Assembly (NCBI GenBank): GCA_020746835.1
Contig: JAGPNK010000002.1
Location: 744,001-808,000 of the forward strand
Direction of reading: 5' to 3'
DNA length: 64,000 nucleotides
Source of the DNA: Stachybotrys elegans
Taxonomy: Eukaryota > Ascomycota > Sordariomycetes > Hypocreales > Stachybotryaceae
A program made the position numbers and the translations under genes. Position 1 is the first letter of the stretch, and each line of letters opens with the position of its first letter. Under the pieces are notes generated by a model, which saw nothing but the letters and a program-made list of their open reading frames with translations, searched no databases and had not been told where the DNA came from. This document shows, piece by piece, positions 9,910 to 21,117 of this stretch.

Positions 9910-12900
9910 TTAAACGCCACGGAACATTCTGACGATAAGGAACCACATGGCTCCGATGAACTTGAAGGCACTAAGACCCGCCACGCTCCACAGGATGATG
10001 GTCATGTACAGGTTGGAGCGAGCTTGCTGCTGCAGTTCTGGGTCTTCGTTGGCGTTGCCAGGAGTAATGGAGTCGAGGCCAGCAGAACTCAGAACAACGG
10101 CGGCGAGGGCAAAGTTCATGAGCATCCAGATGAGGACGACACCAGTTCGCACACCTCTGTAGTAGTCCATCTTCTTCTCCTCGAGCTGCGAGGGGGTAGG
10201 CGCCTTCTTGACTTCGACGTGCTTGGAGCTGAACAACTGCACCTCACGCTGATACTGGGCGTTGAGATCACCCTCGTCAGGTAGATCCGTCTTACCCTGA
10301 CCATCCTTGGTGCTGACGGACGGCAGCTTCTCGACCTTGTCGTCACCCTTGGTTCCCCAAGACACATCATGGGTGTTGCAGAATGCGTAGACGTTGAGGA
10401 CGTTGGTGTAGGTTGGGGTGAGCAGCATGTACTGAACCATGGAGGTGACCATGTGCCAAGGATCGAAGAAGATGAGGGATGCAACAAGCCACAGACCGTA
10501 AGTCGACATGACGGACACGATCAGTGTATAGAAGACTTCGTTCTGGAAGAGCGTGTTGATATTGAAGCGTCCTTGTCTCTGGAGGTCTTCCCGAATAGCC
10601 GTAACGGAAATGAAGATGGCTGCGAACATCAGGTAACTGGAATCTTGTTAGCAGGACGAAACACAGGCAGGGAAAGTTGCAATAGGAACGCAGCGCAACA
10701 TACATCATGATAATAGCCCAGAACCACACCATGGCGGTGTAAAACTTGCCAGAGCCGGCGGGTCGGTTGCCCATGGACAGGACAAAGCAGGTAACGAGGA
10801 AAGCGCCGTACAACCAGGTAAACACAACACCGAGGATATCACCAACTCTGCCGAGGAGGTTTTCGGCGCCCAGACTTGTGGTCAGAATACGGAAGACGAG
10901 GAAGAAGTTGCCAATGGCGAACCAGGCAAAGATTGTGTTGATAGTCTGGAACACAAATTCAATGAAGAAGGCAAACTTGCGCAGGATCGTGTGCCTGGAG
11001 CGGAAGAACTCGTGGAAGTGGACCAGGGCGTAGATGGAGGCGAAGAAGGAACCGTTGAGCCATCGACGTCGCTGCAGGACAAGCTCTGTGACGGTATCGG
11101 GAACGTCAGTCTCACCAGTAGCGGATTTAACGTACTGCAGGATCCAGTGACAGTTGCGCTTGGTGACGATTTCGAAACAGAGAATACGATCCTCGGCCAG
11201 GTACATGTTGGACTCGAAGAGACCAGCTTCAGCACCACCATGGAGTGTCTCACCCAGGAAGTACTTCTCCAGAGGTCCCTTGCCGTTCTTGTCATTCTGC
11301 AGAGCAACGTATCGGTAGGCGGAGAAGGCACCGGGCAAGACGGAGATGAATCCGAATGCCGACTCGAGCGGCTTGTCGAGAATGTTGCTCATCTTGTACT
11401 CGAAGTTCTGCGTGGCGACGAGAGGATTGAGCAGATATTTACCTCCGGGTCCTAACATTGCCTTAATCTCACCGCAAGCACCACCGCACATGGGCTCCAG
11501 GTCGAAGGCCTTCCAGAGGTGGTAAATCGAGTTACCGCCAGGTCGAGTACCGGCGTCGATAAGAACGCAAATATTGGGGTCCAGGACACGGCCGAAAGCT
11601 TGGAAGAACCATCGGTGGGAGTTGATCTTCTTGGCGTTCTTCTCCTTGAGACAGAAGAGCATTTGAACAGGCTGGCGACGGTGGACGAGGCTTACGACAT
11701 CATTCTTGATCTGAAGATGCGTCTGGGTGGTGTACTCGTAGATGTGGGCGGTGACCTCCTTCTTGTCGACGTGCTGCTTGGCAATGCCCTCCTGGTAAAC
11801 ACCCATTCCGGTGAGAACCGCCTTGGTTCTAGCGTTGATTTTGGCTCGACCGTCGCTGACCACACAGACAACAATCTTCTTCCACGCCTCCTTGTCCCAG
11901 GTCTTGCTGTTGGGTCGGTTGCACATGTACTCGATGTTCTTGAAAACACCAACCATGGTGCGAGCAAAGAGGATATCGTCCTCATTGTACATTGTGACGA
12001 CAATAAAGAGCTCAGTGTGGCGGGGCTTGCTGAAGAGCTTCTGGCGAAGAGTGAAGTTCTCATTGTAAAACTCACTGGGGTCGCAGGTGGCAGCCGTGTA
12101 GCGCATGTGTGTGAACTCATCACGCTCGCCGTGGGGATTCTGCTGGAGAAGGACGGGCGGCACAGGGCAGTCGAGAACCAAATTACCCCGATACAGCTGG
12201 ACTTGCTTGACCGTCTTGTAGCGTCTAATGCCTGGACCAGGAAGCATAGGTTGCTGCTCCGGCTCCGAGTCTTGGTGTGGCAGCATGGGCCGACGGTCTT
12301 CCAGATCATAGCCCTGCTGCTCAGGCTGAGGCTCGTATGGGGAGTTGTAGTAGGCATCATGGTGAGCTTCGGGGTTCACAGCGTAGTCGCCGGGCCGATG
12401 GGGGCCGGCATCATAGCCTGACAGGTTGTCGACGGATTGCTGGAAGCTCATGTTAGAAAGCGGCGCATCTTGCGAAGGCAAGGGAATGGAGGAGCTTACC
12501 GCAGCGTTCAGGTTTAAATGGTCACTGGGAGTTCCCAGCCGTTGTTGTGAGAAGCCGGCAGGAGGGATGAGGTTGGGGTTGGAAGCTCCATAGGGGTCGA
12601 TGGCACCTGGAGTGTGCTGCCTGTAGGGATCGCTCATGCTTTGGGGCTGGCGGTTGTATGGATCGTCCTCAAGCTGATAGCCATGCTGAAGAGGATGGCC
12701 TGGCGAAGGCGTTCTGTAGTTTCCCCGGTTGTCCATTGTCGGGTCGTAATAGTCGTCGTCTAGTGTTGTAGCGTTAGAATGAAAGGAACATCAAGCGCAG
12801 GCAGCGACGATGCTGCGATTGCAGAAGCTTTGGAGTTTTGGTGGATGCGCCCGCCGTGTGACCCGAGTATTGTCGCAGTCAAAGGAGAAAATTAAAGGAA

Positions 12901-13069
12901 CAAAGGACAAGCAGCGTAACACACTGGCAGGCACATGCACAGCGCTGCAGGATAGGTAGTTTGTTGGATAGAGGGGCAGGTGACAAAAGCAGGCCAGGCA
13001 GTTGGGAGAGGAGATGAGGGACGGGAAATGGAGGTGGAAGATGTTCTTACTCAAGCGATTGTACGCCAT
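9910..13069 (-). CDS. chitin synthase (class I-III type)
   Basis: Exons 13069-13051 (19 nt), 12759-10704 and 10636-9910 give 933 aa. The tiny first exon encodes MAYNRL and joins NDDYYDPT across a 291-nt intron, giving the MAY...DDYF-like N-terminus common in fungal chitin synthases. A disordered Pro/Gln/Tyr-rich region (to about residue 180) precedes the GT2 core with [22 protein letters not shown] and the signature QRRRWLNGS (UDP-GlcNAc polymerisation). At least six membrane segments follow, with the [11 protein letters not shown] motif. The enzyme extrudes chitin at the plasma membrane. The lack of a myosin head and the lone catalytic core exclude classes V and VII; I cannot choose between I, II and III. 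An alternative start at 12736 would lose the conserved MAY terminus. Confidence 0.95.
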
Positions 13070-15068
13070 TGTATCTAGGCTTATGCGCTCCCGAGGGATA
13101 CCTGCTGGGGGAGACGGGGCAGAGATTTGTCGGTTGGATCAGCGAGAGCTGTGTCGCGCGGGCGGGCTAGGCTTGGGCCAGGGGACGAATGGATGGGACG
13201 ACGTCGCAGAATCTGAGCAGGTCCCGTGGACACGACGCGACACGAGCACGAGCACGAGCGATGCTGGCCAGCAAATACGGGGCTACCACTATTGTGCCTG
13301 GCCCGAGTGTGGTCGACAATTAATCAGATGCGTCAAACAAGTACCGGCTCGCAGACGTCGTGGTCGTGGTCGTGGTCGGGTCGTGGTAGGCAGGCAGGCA
13401 GGAGGAGGGACGGACGGACGGACGGGAGAGGTGTAGGTAGTAGGTAAATTGGGAGTGTCAAGAGGGAGTTGGGATGGAGTCTGGAGTTTTGGAGGAGAGA
13501 TTTGAGTGGTTGCAAAGGGGAGCAGCCAGCCGTCGGGGGTTTCAAGCTGATGGTCGCTGTTGCAGGTTGGCTGTGGCGGGGCTTGGCGCTCCAGGGGCTG
13601 GCAGGGCAGGGATGGCCCGGGCCTTGGAACACCACTGATCTGCCTGCTAAGGTACCCGACCTATTGCACTGCAGCTTCTCTAACCAGCCCACCTCATCTA
13701 CCATGACGCTCGCTCCCGAGGCTCTCCCTTGGTCCCTTGCCTCCCTTGCCGCGCTTCCGGTAACGACAGCTCGAGGCGCCAGCCTGATGCCCTGTGCGCT
13801 GAAACAGAGATGCGCGGTCCTGCACAGTCGGGTAGAGAGGGCTACATGCAGGTTTCAACCATCACTACTCCGTACCCCTCCGTCTTTTGCGACTATTAGC
13901 AGATTACCATCACCAGCGGCGTGGGAACTAACGTCGAGCCGGCCTATATGTTATCCTTGGAGGAAAACCGTTACGCCCAGCTCCGATACCCATGGCAACA
14001 TCCGTGGGATAAACAGAATCAATCCTATTGCTCCAGCGAATTCTCGTGAAACATCGCCCAAAGCGTTCCAGAGGGGGGCAGACGGCAATAGAGTTCCCCA
14101 TGGTTGCCAAGGCAGACTGGAGTCTGTCAAATGACCGCTTCGAGGGTATTTGGATCGGCAAAATGTCCCCATGTCCATCCTGTGTATCAGAGACCCCTAT
14201 CCTACCCATGATGCCTGCAACTGAAGAACTTATCGCCATCCGCTATTCTCGTGGGGAAACGAACAAGAAGGGATCTCGGCGATGTTTGCGAAATGACATT
14301 TCCAGAGCCTCGCTTGATTACCCCCTTGCCAAGAATCGCCTTCTTTCGTGTCCAACCCATGCGGTCTGCCTCGTGATGCCAGATCTGGAGCCGCTTCTGA
14401 CCAACCAAGGCCATGATGCATACTTGGTTCCCGCTTCTTCCCGCCCCTCGAGCTGGTTGGACTCGCATGTTTCGTCATCCGCTATGCGCGCGCGCACGTC
14501 GCATCCAATCATGGCCTGCGCCCACTATCGCTTGCCCACACCAGCCGATCATCTGTCTCTGTTCCTGAATCACGGAAGCGGACATACTGACGTCTGCTGC
14601 CCACTGGATGGAATGGCTACATACATAGATGCCAGTTTTTTTCTCCCGTCCCGCATGCAGAGAAGCTGGGCGCTAAAAAGACCCAAACTGCTGGAGAACT
14701 GGAGAATCAAGACTGGAGACGAGCTTCACCTCGCCCCTGCGCCACCACGCCACATAGGCACAGCCTCGACTTCCCCCCACATATCTAAACTCCAGACGTC
14801 CAAACGCCAAGGCTTCCTGTTTCCTCCCACCAGTTTGCCATGCTCGAATACATACGCTACTAATGCGAGCCATTACGAACCTTGGCGCCCAGTGGCACGG
14901 GAATGCGCGCTCAAACTCCCCGAGGCAGAGTCTAAACATAGAACGGACTGCTTCGTCAGTCAACCTACGAGCCATCGCAGCTTACGACGTCAAGTGTCAA
15001 GTCAAGTCAACTTGGGCTTTTCGATCCGCATAGAATTCGTAAGCTAATTGCTGTCCCCATCGCTTGCC
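13070..15068. other. 2-kb intergenic region, chitin synthase promoter side
   Basis: Lies between the chitin synthase start and the permease 3' end, both minus strand. It has low-complexity runs (CGAGCACGAGCA near 13240, GGTCGTGGTCGTGG near 13362, AGGCAGGCAGG and GGACGGACGGACGG near 13390-13420). A 339-codon frame at 14028-15047 has no recognisable motif and I do not call it a gene. Confidence 0.45.
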
Positions 15069-16912
15069 CTACTCAAACATCTTGCCAAGCACCTTTGATA
15101 CCTTACCCTTCTGTCGCGGCATAAAGAGAGTCTCGTAGCGATCAATCTCTTCCTTCAGGCCATTGAGGCTGACATCCGCCGTTCCAGGCCGAACATATTT
15201 TGTCTTCCAGAAGAGCTTGCCAAACCCAAAGGCTAGCACAAAGAAAGCAATCATGCCGTACGTCAAGAAGAACCACATGACGTCCCAGCCACCGTCCAAG
15301 AAGAGCGTGTACCCACCTGCGAGAAGCATGAAGGCAGTCCCGCCCATCGCCACATACGAAGTGTATGGCTGGAATCGCCCCTTATAGGGCAGCGTGTCCC
15401 GGGAAATCCCTTGCTGCTGCAGGGCCGAGTAGAAGTGCCGATAGACGATGGCCGTGCACCCGTAGTTGATGAGCTGGCAGGCAGTGACGAGGCCAATCAG
15501 GTATGTCATGACCACGGCCGACGAGCTGTTTACCTGGAGGAAGGCCAGCAGGCAGAATGACAGCGAGAAGAGAAGTGCCCACAGGGGAACTCCGCTTCGC
15601 GTGCACCATGCGAAGATGCGCGGCGCGTGGCCCTCGATAGCCATGCCGTGCAGCGTTCGCGTCGCCGAGAACAACAGACCGTTACCGGCACTGAAGATGG
15701 ACGTCATGATTAGGGCGTTGACCAAGTGAGGCAGTCCGTGGATGCGCAGCCTCTGCATAGCAATAATGTACGGCCTGGAACCTGTCAGTACAGCCTACCA
15801 CGCATACGTCTTGTAGGGTTGGGGGGCAACCTACGATGCTGCGCCAGTGCCAGCACCGCCCTGCTCGCCTCCCAGAATGGCCAGAAGCGTCTTGTCGTTG
15901 GACGGGACGACGATACCCATGCAGAGCGCGGAGCCAACAAAAAAGACGAGAATTCGCCATACAAAGGATCGGTAGGCTGGAGGCAAGACCTTTCGCGGAT
16001 TCTCCGTCTCGGCCGCAACCATGGAGATGTACTCTGGACCACAGATGCTAGGCAAGTGTCAGCAGCCTCCGGCGAAGGAAAGAAGGTGTGGTCTTACGAG
16101 AAACTGGCCTGGTACATGCAAGACAGGATTCCTAGAAACCTTCCCGTCCCTCCCGGAGCTAGATGTTCGACGAAGGCTCCGGGATCCTGCCAATATCGGA
16201 AACCGTAACGGTCGTTGATAGGATTTCCTCCGACCATGGTGATAAAGGTAAAGCCAAACAGCCCAAGCATCAGGAGCACCTTGAAGATGGACAGGTAGAA
16301 CTCGGCAATACCAAAATAGCGCACCGTGGCCACGTTGAGGAGAGCATAGAGGACAATCATGGCGACGATGATGGCGACGACGGGCACCTTGTCGGTCCAA
16401 AATGTAAACATGATGTTCATGGCCACAATCTCAAACGGCACGAGGAAGGCCATGTTGAGGAAGAAGTTCCAGGCCATGGCGAAGCCCATAGCACCGTCCA
16501 CCCACTCGCTGCCGAAGCGGATAAAGGGCGAGGGGACAGGGACGTATGTCACCATCTCGGCGAAACACTCGTTGACAGCCCACATGACGGCTCCCCAGAT
16601 GATGAAGGCGATGAAGAGGCCCGCGGGCCCTCCCTTGCTAAGCGCAGAACCCATCTGCACATAGAGAGCTGAGTGCCATTAGCTTGTCGGTTTGGTTTCT
16701 CCGAGGTGACGCGGATTCCACTTACAGGTGCCAATGGCGCCTCCGATGGCAAAGAGCTGCACCTCCTTCCCCCTCAGCTTGCGGTGCAGCGCCTGCGAGC
16801 CGGCCGTGACATCGGCCACGGTCCCGGAGGCTACATCGTCGATGGACTCCTGGGACTTTGAGTCTGCAACGGGGGTAGGCGGGCCCTTTTCCTGATAGTC
16901 TGAGGCGGACAT
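15069..16912 (-). CDS. amino-acid permease (APC family, fungal YAT type)
   Basis: Exons 16912-16726, 16668-16098, 16047-15835 and 15774-15069 give 558 aa. The first membrane helix has the AIGGAIGTSLYVQMG motif of fungal amino-acid permeases, and about 12 hydrophobic segments follow (for example AMAWNFFLNMAFLVPFEIVA and the ICGPEYISM helix). It should be a plasma-membrane proton-coupled importer of amino acids or related compounds; substrate cannot be read. A perfect GTCGG-N5-CCGAC palindrome lies 324 nt upstream of the ATG (17236-17250), the same site found in the promoters of the 19-35 kb enzyme block, so this is probably that block's transporter despite the intervening secreted-protein gene. 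Acceptors of exons 3 and 4 were chosen to keep the frame. Confidence 0.92.
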
Positions 16913-16972
16913 GATGTGTATGTTTTACTGAGCAGAGGACATGTAGTCAAGTGGCATAACAGGCAGGCAAAC

Positions 16973-17000
16973 CAAGGCAAGGCAAGGCAAGGCAAGGCAA
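16973..17000. repeat. short AAGGC tandem array
   Basis: Five or so perfect copies of a 5-nt unit (CAAGG/AAGGC) just upstream of the permease ATG, in its probable 5' leader. Confidence 0.8.
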
Positions 17001-17235
17001 AGACGGAGCAGGAGAAGACTGCAGTGGGGGGCGGGCGATGGAGATGGAGATATATGTCTTATGTTCTACTTTGAAGCCATCCTGACAGGCGTGATATCAT
17101 CCAAGAGGAAATGGGAGGCCTAGTGCGCCCGTTGAAGGCTGGAGATAAGCATACAGCAGGGCATGGACCAGGGTGGGTGCCGTGAGGTTCTAGACGTCGC
17201 GGGCAGCGAGTTGGCTAGTGGACGGTAACCCCAGT

Positions 17236-17250
17236 GTCGGATTGTCCGAC
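17236..17250. promoter_or_regulatory. GTCGG-N5-CCGAC palindrome (permease promoter)
   Basis: GTCGGATTGTCCGAC, 324 nt upstream of the permease ATG. Perfect 5+5 inverted repeat with a 5-nt centre; CGG half-sites facing each other are typical of Zn2Cys6 dimers. One of eight copies at 17-33 kb. Confidence 0.7.
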
Positions 17251-18220
17251 ACGATATCGAGTCATGGCGGCTTATCACGACCACGCCTGTGGGGACTCCC
17301 GCATAGCACATGGACTTGACGCTTGCTTATCTTGTATGGGTCTGTCATGATAATTTGTCAATGCTGCATAGGATCATGGGAGTTTGGCAAGCTTTGTTGC
17401 TGATACTATCTGCTTTATCTCCCAGCTCGTCCATGCCTTGCGTCAGCTTGATATGCAGTGGCCTGTCTCGGTTGTTCGCCAAGGAACTGAAAGACGTACA
17501 ATACGATAAGCAGGTTCTCGTGCATGATTAAGGGAAATAACCTGAAGCTCATGGCGCGTACGAGCTATACTATTCTTCTAGTATTTTAAAATTGCTCTCA
17601 AAGCGAAAGGTTGCCATGTAAAAGATGGCCACACACGAAAACATAAAAAGAACCAATATGATAATATTCCTGTTCCATGGAACAGTTGCTACTACAGCAG
17701 CATGAAATTGAATTAGGCATTTCCCGCAGGAAACAACATGTCGTGATACAAACCCGAAGGTTCAGAGAAAGTTGCCGTCTGTTCTGCACTTGAAACCAAT
17801 GATAAAGTAGCCTGGGAAAAACTGTCCCCCTATTACCAGGTACTCGGCGAGAAAGATGATGGCGAATCGATAATTTTAGGCTTCCTGTTTCCACTGTACA
17901 AAGATCTTGCTGTGTTGGAGAAATGAAGGCGAAGTTTTAACCTTGTTGGAAACCCAAAGTCGTCGACTGAATATATTACCAGTGCCAATGAAGGTTGCCG
18001 GCTAAGGTTATTCGTGTGCAAACTTTGGCAACTCTTTCACAACAGGTGGAAAATCCCGATACCGTGCCCCAACGGGATGGGGAGCCTTCTGGCGATATAA
18101 ATGATATAAAATCAATAGATGGCAGTTGGCAGAAAACAAACTTTTCAGTACACCCATCCTGAATGCTCATTCCATTCTCAAGATCACCATCTTCTCACCT
18201 TTTTCTTTATAGCCGCAGCC

Positions 18221-18956
18221 ATGCATTCTATCAAGACCATCGCAGTCGTCTGCCTCATGGGGCTCGTCTCCATTACCAACGCGGGTTCTCGCCCAGTCAA
18301 CAGAGTCTTCAACCTCGCCGATGCCGCACCGCCTTCCTGGGAAACGATCAACGACCAGATGAAGTGGTGGGGGGTGGCATACCTCAAGGACTCCGGGTTC
18401 ATAAAACAGGGCGAGGACTGGGTAGGGGTAAGAGGAGCATCGCCTTGACGGCTGGGTCTCTTCTCGCTAACAGCAACCGTCTAGGTCCGCGACCGGTTCC
18501 TGTGGAATAGTATCAGAATGCTCGACCAGTTCAACCCCAACGCGACTCTCTACCAAGCCCTTGTGTGCCATCATGACGTGGTCGAATTCCCCCATCATGT
18601 GTCGGCCCTTACATTTCCCCGGAGGCTCTGGTTCGAAGCAGGTGGTGACACTAAGGAGTTAGTAGTCCAACAAGACAGGGAGACGGAGAGAAATGCTGAC
18701 TTGTTACACGCAGCTACGACTGCTACTTCCTCCCGTTCCCCTTTGAGATGCATTTCAAGGGAAGAGACAGCGTCCATGAGGTGAGCTGCCGCAGTCCCTT
18801 CCGCTTCCCGATATCCTAGCTAATGAATGTGATGCAAAGGCGGCACTCCTCATCAAAGACTGGCATCATTGCCACCTCGCCACGAGGCGGAAGCGACTGA
18901 TTTGCCACACGAAGCCGATTCCCATAGGAAAGAAGAAGGGCATTTCGCGGTGGTAG
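18221..18956 (+). CDS. small secreted protein of unknown function
   Basis: Exons 18221-18427, 18485-18657, 18714-18780 and 18840-18956 give 187 aa. All introns are 56-59 nt and GT-AG, and the frames join cleanly, so this is a real gene although no exon exceeds 70 codons. A signal peptide (MHSIKTIAVVCLMGLVSITNA) is followed by a mature protein with four cysteines, an aromatic-rich centre (DYDCYFLPFPFEMHFKG) and a basic C-terminus (TRRKRL, GKKKGISRW). I recognise no family. Small size, secretion and position in an accessory block make it an effector candidate, which is only an inference. No copy of the palindromic site lies in its near promoter, so I do not count it in the regulon. Confidence 0.72.
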
Positions 18957-19443
18957 AGAGCCGGCGTCGAATACTACTAGCCATGAGGGGGCAAGATAGT
19001 GTCGCGTTGGCTGCACTGAAAGGGACTTGGTGCTTTCATCAACACCTTCCATTTCCCGCTTTCGCTGCATACTCGGCAATAATACACATATAAATTTAGA
19101 CACTCGAGCTGTTTATATTCCGGCTCGCTTGAATAATCTGCTTGCCTTGCCTTACTCTTACGGCGTCCCTCCATGATCATATGGACAGATTGCTTCCCTC
19201 TCCCCTTTTCTCTTCATTTGTATTTGTTTTATTTTAATTTTATTTTGGCTCTTGGTGAGCCCCAATATACTTATGATGTTCTTTCTTCTTCTCTTTAATC
19301 ATCCTAGCCGCTCAGCATCATCTGTTGATTTAATTATCTATATCGTCAGAGAGGGCCTTCTTCAAGTCACTGGTCTCTATCGCACTGGACCTCGGTTCGG
19401 AAATCTCACATACAGATATTCTTGAACCACCAACTTCATGTCG
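18957..19443. other. intergenic with dispersed-repeat copy
   Basis: AT-rich 3' regions of two convergent genes. Contains the repeat at 19321-19415; nothing else seen. Confidence 0.5.
19321..19415 (+). repeat. dispersed repeat A, copy 1
   Basis: About 70 nt (GTTGATTTAATTATC ... TATCGTCAGAGAG ... CACTGGTCTCTATC) matches 58265-58335 in the same orientation at roughly 80 percent by eye, followed in both copies by GGAAATC-T/C-CACATAC. Origin unknown; possibly a transposon end. Confidence 0.65.
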
Positions 19444-20386
19444 TCACTGCTTGAAAGAACCCCCGCTCATGGCCTCCTCGTATTGATAGTGCGGCTGGAA
19501 CTCGGTGTATAGCGTTTCCTAGTACAAGCATTTAGCCTCTCGTCTCGTACATCACCACAGAGGAACGTACCGGCGTGCTTGCCATGCGGAAGTTGTAAGC
19601 GGCCTCTTCGTCACTGACGTAGTTCTTCTTGTGTCCGGCGCTGTCGGCCAGCATCTGGATCATGCAGCTCCTCTCCATCAGGCAGAAGAGGTAGGCTGCC
19701 TCGTCGACCGTCTCGCCAACCGTCAGCAGGCCGTGGTTCATGAGGATGCACGCCTTGCCGTCGCCCAGGTTCTTGGCGATGCGCTCGCCCTCGGACTCTT
19801 CGTTGGCGATGCCGCCGTACTCCGAATACACCGAGTGCGCCTTGTAGAGGTAGCAGACGTCCTGGTTGATCATCTCGAGGGGTCTGGCAAAGGCGGACCA
19901 GGCCCTCCCGTGCGGCGAGTGCGTGTGGCAGATGGCATGTACATCTTTGCGCGCGCGGTGCACGGAGCTGTGGATCTGGAAACCCGCGTTGTTGATGGAA
20001 GCGTCGACATTGCCGCCGACGACGTCGCCATCCAGGTTGACGCAGACCATGTCACTGGCCTTCAGCAGTCCAAAGTGCACGCCCAGTGGGTTGATCCAGA
20101 AGCGGTCCTCGAACTCGGGGTCTCGCACGCTGATGTGGCCCGAGATGCCCTCTGCGTAGCCCTCGCGGGCAAAGACACGAAAGGCTCCGGCCATGTGCTC
20201 CAGCTGCCATTGTCGCTTCTCGGCAAAAGTCGAGAACTTGGGGATGCCAGCGAGTCTCTTTCCCTTGTGAGCCATGCCAACCATGGCCTCATGGGACCGC
20301 ATCTTGGCGGATGACAACTGAAGGGAATCGGAATCGGAAACGGTTGCCGTTACCGCTGCTGTCGTAGTGGTTAGTGCTGGAGCCAT
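19444..20386 (-). CDS. class II aldolase/adducin-domain protein
   Basis: Exons 20386-19571 and 19518-19444 give 296 aa. The second exon (ETLYTEFQPHYQYEEAMSGG) restores the usual C-terminus; reading through the 52-nt intron would end early. The zinc-binding histidines of class II aldolases are present in CHTHSPHGRA and MNHGLL, and the EGNIS-like phosphate/zinc motif appears as EGISGHISVR. Bacterial relatives cleave or epimerise sugar phosphates; fungal members are often metabolic-cluster enzymes of unknown substrate, probably doing a retro-aldol cleavage or decarboxylation. It is divergent from the CYP504-like P450, and a palindromic site lies 212 nt upstream of its ATG (20598-20612), linking it to the regulon. 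Confidence 0.9.
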
Positions 20387-20597
20387 GGTTATTACTACTT
20401 GTCTCTCTCAAAGGGACTTTATCCAGGTAGAGTTATCAAGTTACAAGAGAAGCAATGATAAAATGAAGTGAGGAGCTACTATCAAACAACAAAACAACGA
20501 CGAATCATGGGGCAACACAGCATGTGATTGTATTTACGAAGCCGGCCCCCCCCCCCGTCGGCTTGCTTGAATCCAGGCCATGCTGAACTCTCTTGTC

Positions 20598-20612
20598 CTC
20601 GGGTTGTCCGAC
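20598..20612. promoter_or_regulatory. CTCGG-N5-CCGAC near-palindrome (aldolase promoter)
   Basis: CTCGGGTTGTCCGAC, 9 of 10 fixed bases match the regulon consensus. It is the copy nearer the aldolase in the aldolase/P450 divergent promoter. Confidence 0.6.
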
Positions 20613-20925
20613 TATGCATACCATCCTCGTTTCCTGAAGCCGTATAACCCCTGATATTGATCAACTCCATATCAAAAATAGATAATTTAATGCAGGATAG
20701 CTTATTGGACCAGTGTATGGACCGAAAAGGAAACCGCGTATCTGATACGGAGCTGACGATAGTGAAGTAGGACTAGTTGTGGAGGAGTGTCGATTGATCC
20801 GACGCAGACATCCATCCACCTTGGTTCCGTCCTGATAAGGCTGATGGGGCAAACCAGTTAAGCAGAATGGGGAGCTATCGGCAACCAGTGAGCTGCGGAA
20901 GATAGCGCCTGATGACGTCCAGATC

Positions 20926-20940
20926 GTCGGCCCCTCCGAC
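20926..20940. promoter_or_regulatory. GTCGG-N5-CCGAC palindrome (P450-1 promoter)
   Basis: GTCGGCCCCTCCGAC, perfect inverted repeat, 178 nt upstream of the P450-1 ATG. Confidence 0.7.
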
Positions 20941-21117
20941 AGAGAGGATGGGTTTCCTGGAGAACATGGCTCTGGCGAATGCAACCAGACGATCAATCAG
21001 CTAGACGACGTTCAAGCCTATATTATTTAAGCTATCGTATCGGGTTTGGTATCGGTGTTGCTGGTTGTTGTGTCTTGAGTCTTGTCGCAGGCTGAAGAAC
21101 CTCAGAACACACTCATC

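Larger units (their letters stand above)
16913..18220. other. intergenic between permease and secreted-protein gene
   Basis: Shared 5' region of two divergent genes (permease -, secreted protein +). It holds a short AAGGC array and one copy of the palindromic site. The rest is AT-rich and shows no gene. Confidence 0.5.
20387..21117. other. divergent promoter, aldolase / P450-1
   Basis: A 731-nt bidirectional promoter with two copies of the TCGG-N5-CCGA-type site, one nearer each gene. It also has a C14-like run near 20548 and the paired TATCGG elements GTATCGGGTTTGGTATCGG (about 21037-21055). No gene seen. Confidence 0.6.

Noticed and set aside
14028..15047. 339-codon open frame in the 2-kb gap
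   Set aside because: No domain, no signal or membrane pattern, odd composition and no joining exons. Could only be rescued by transcript evidence.
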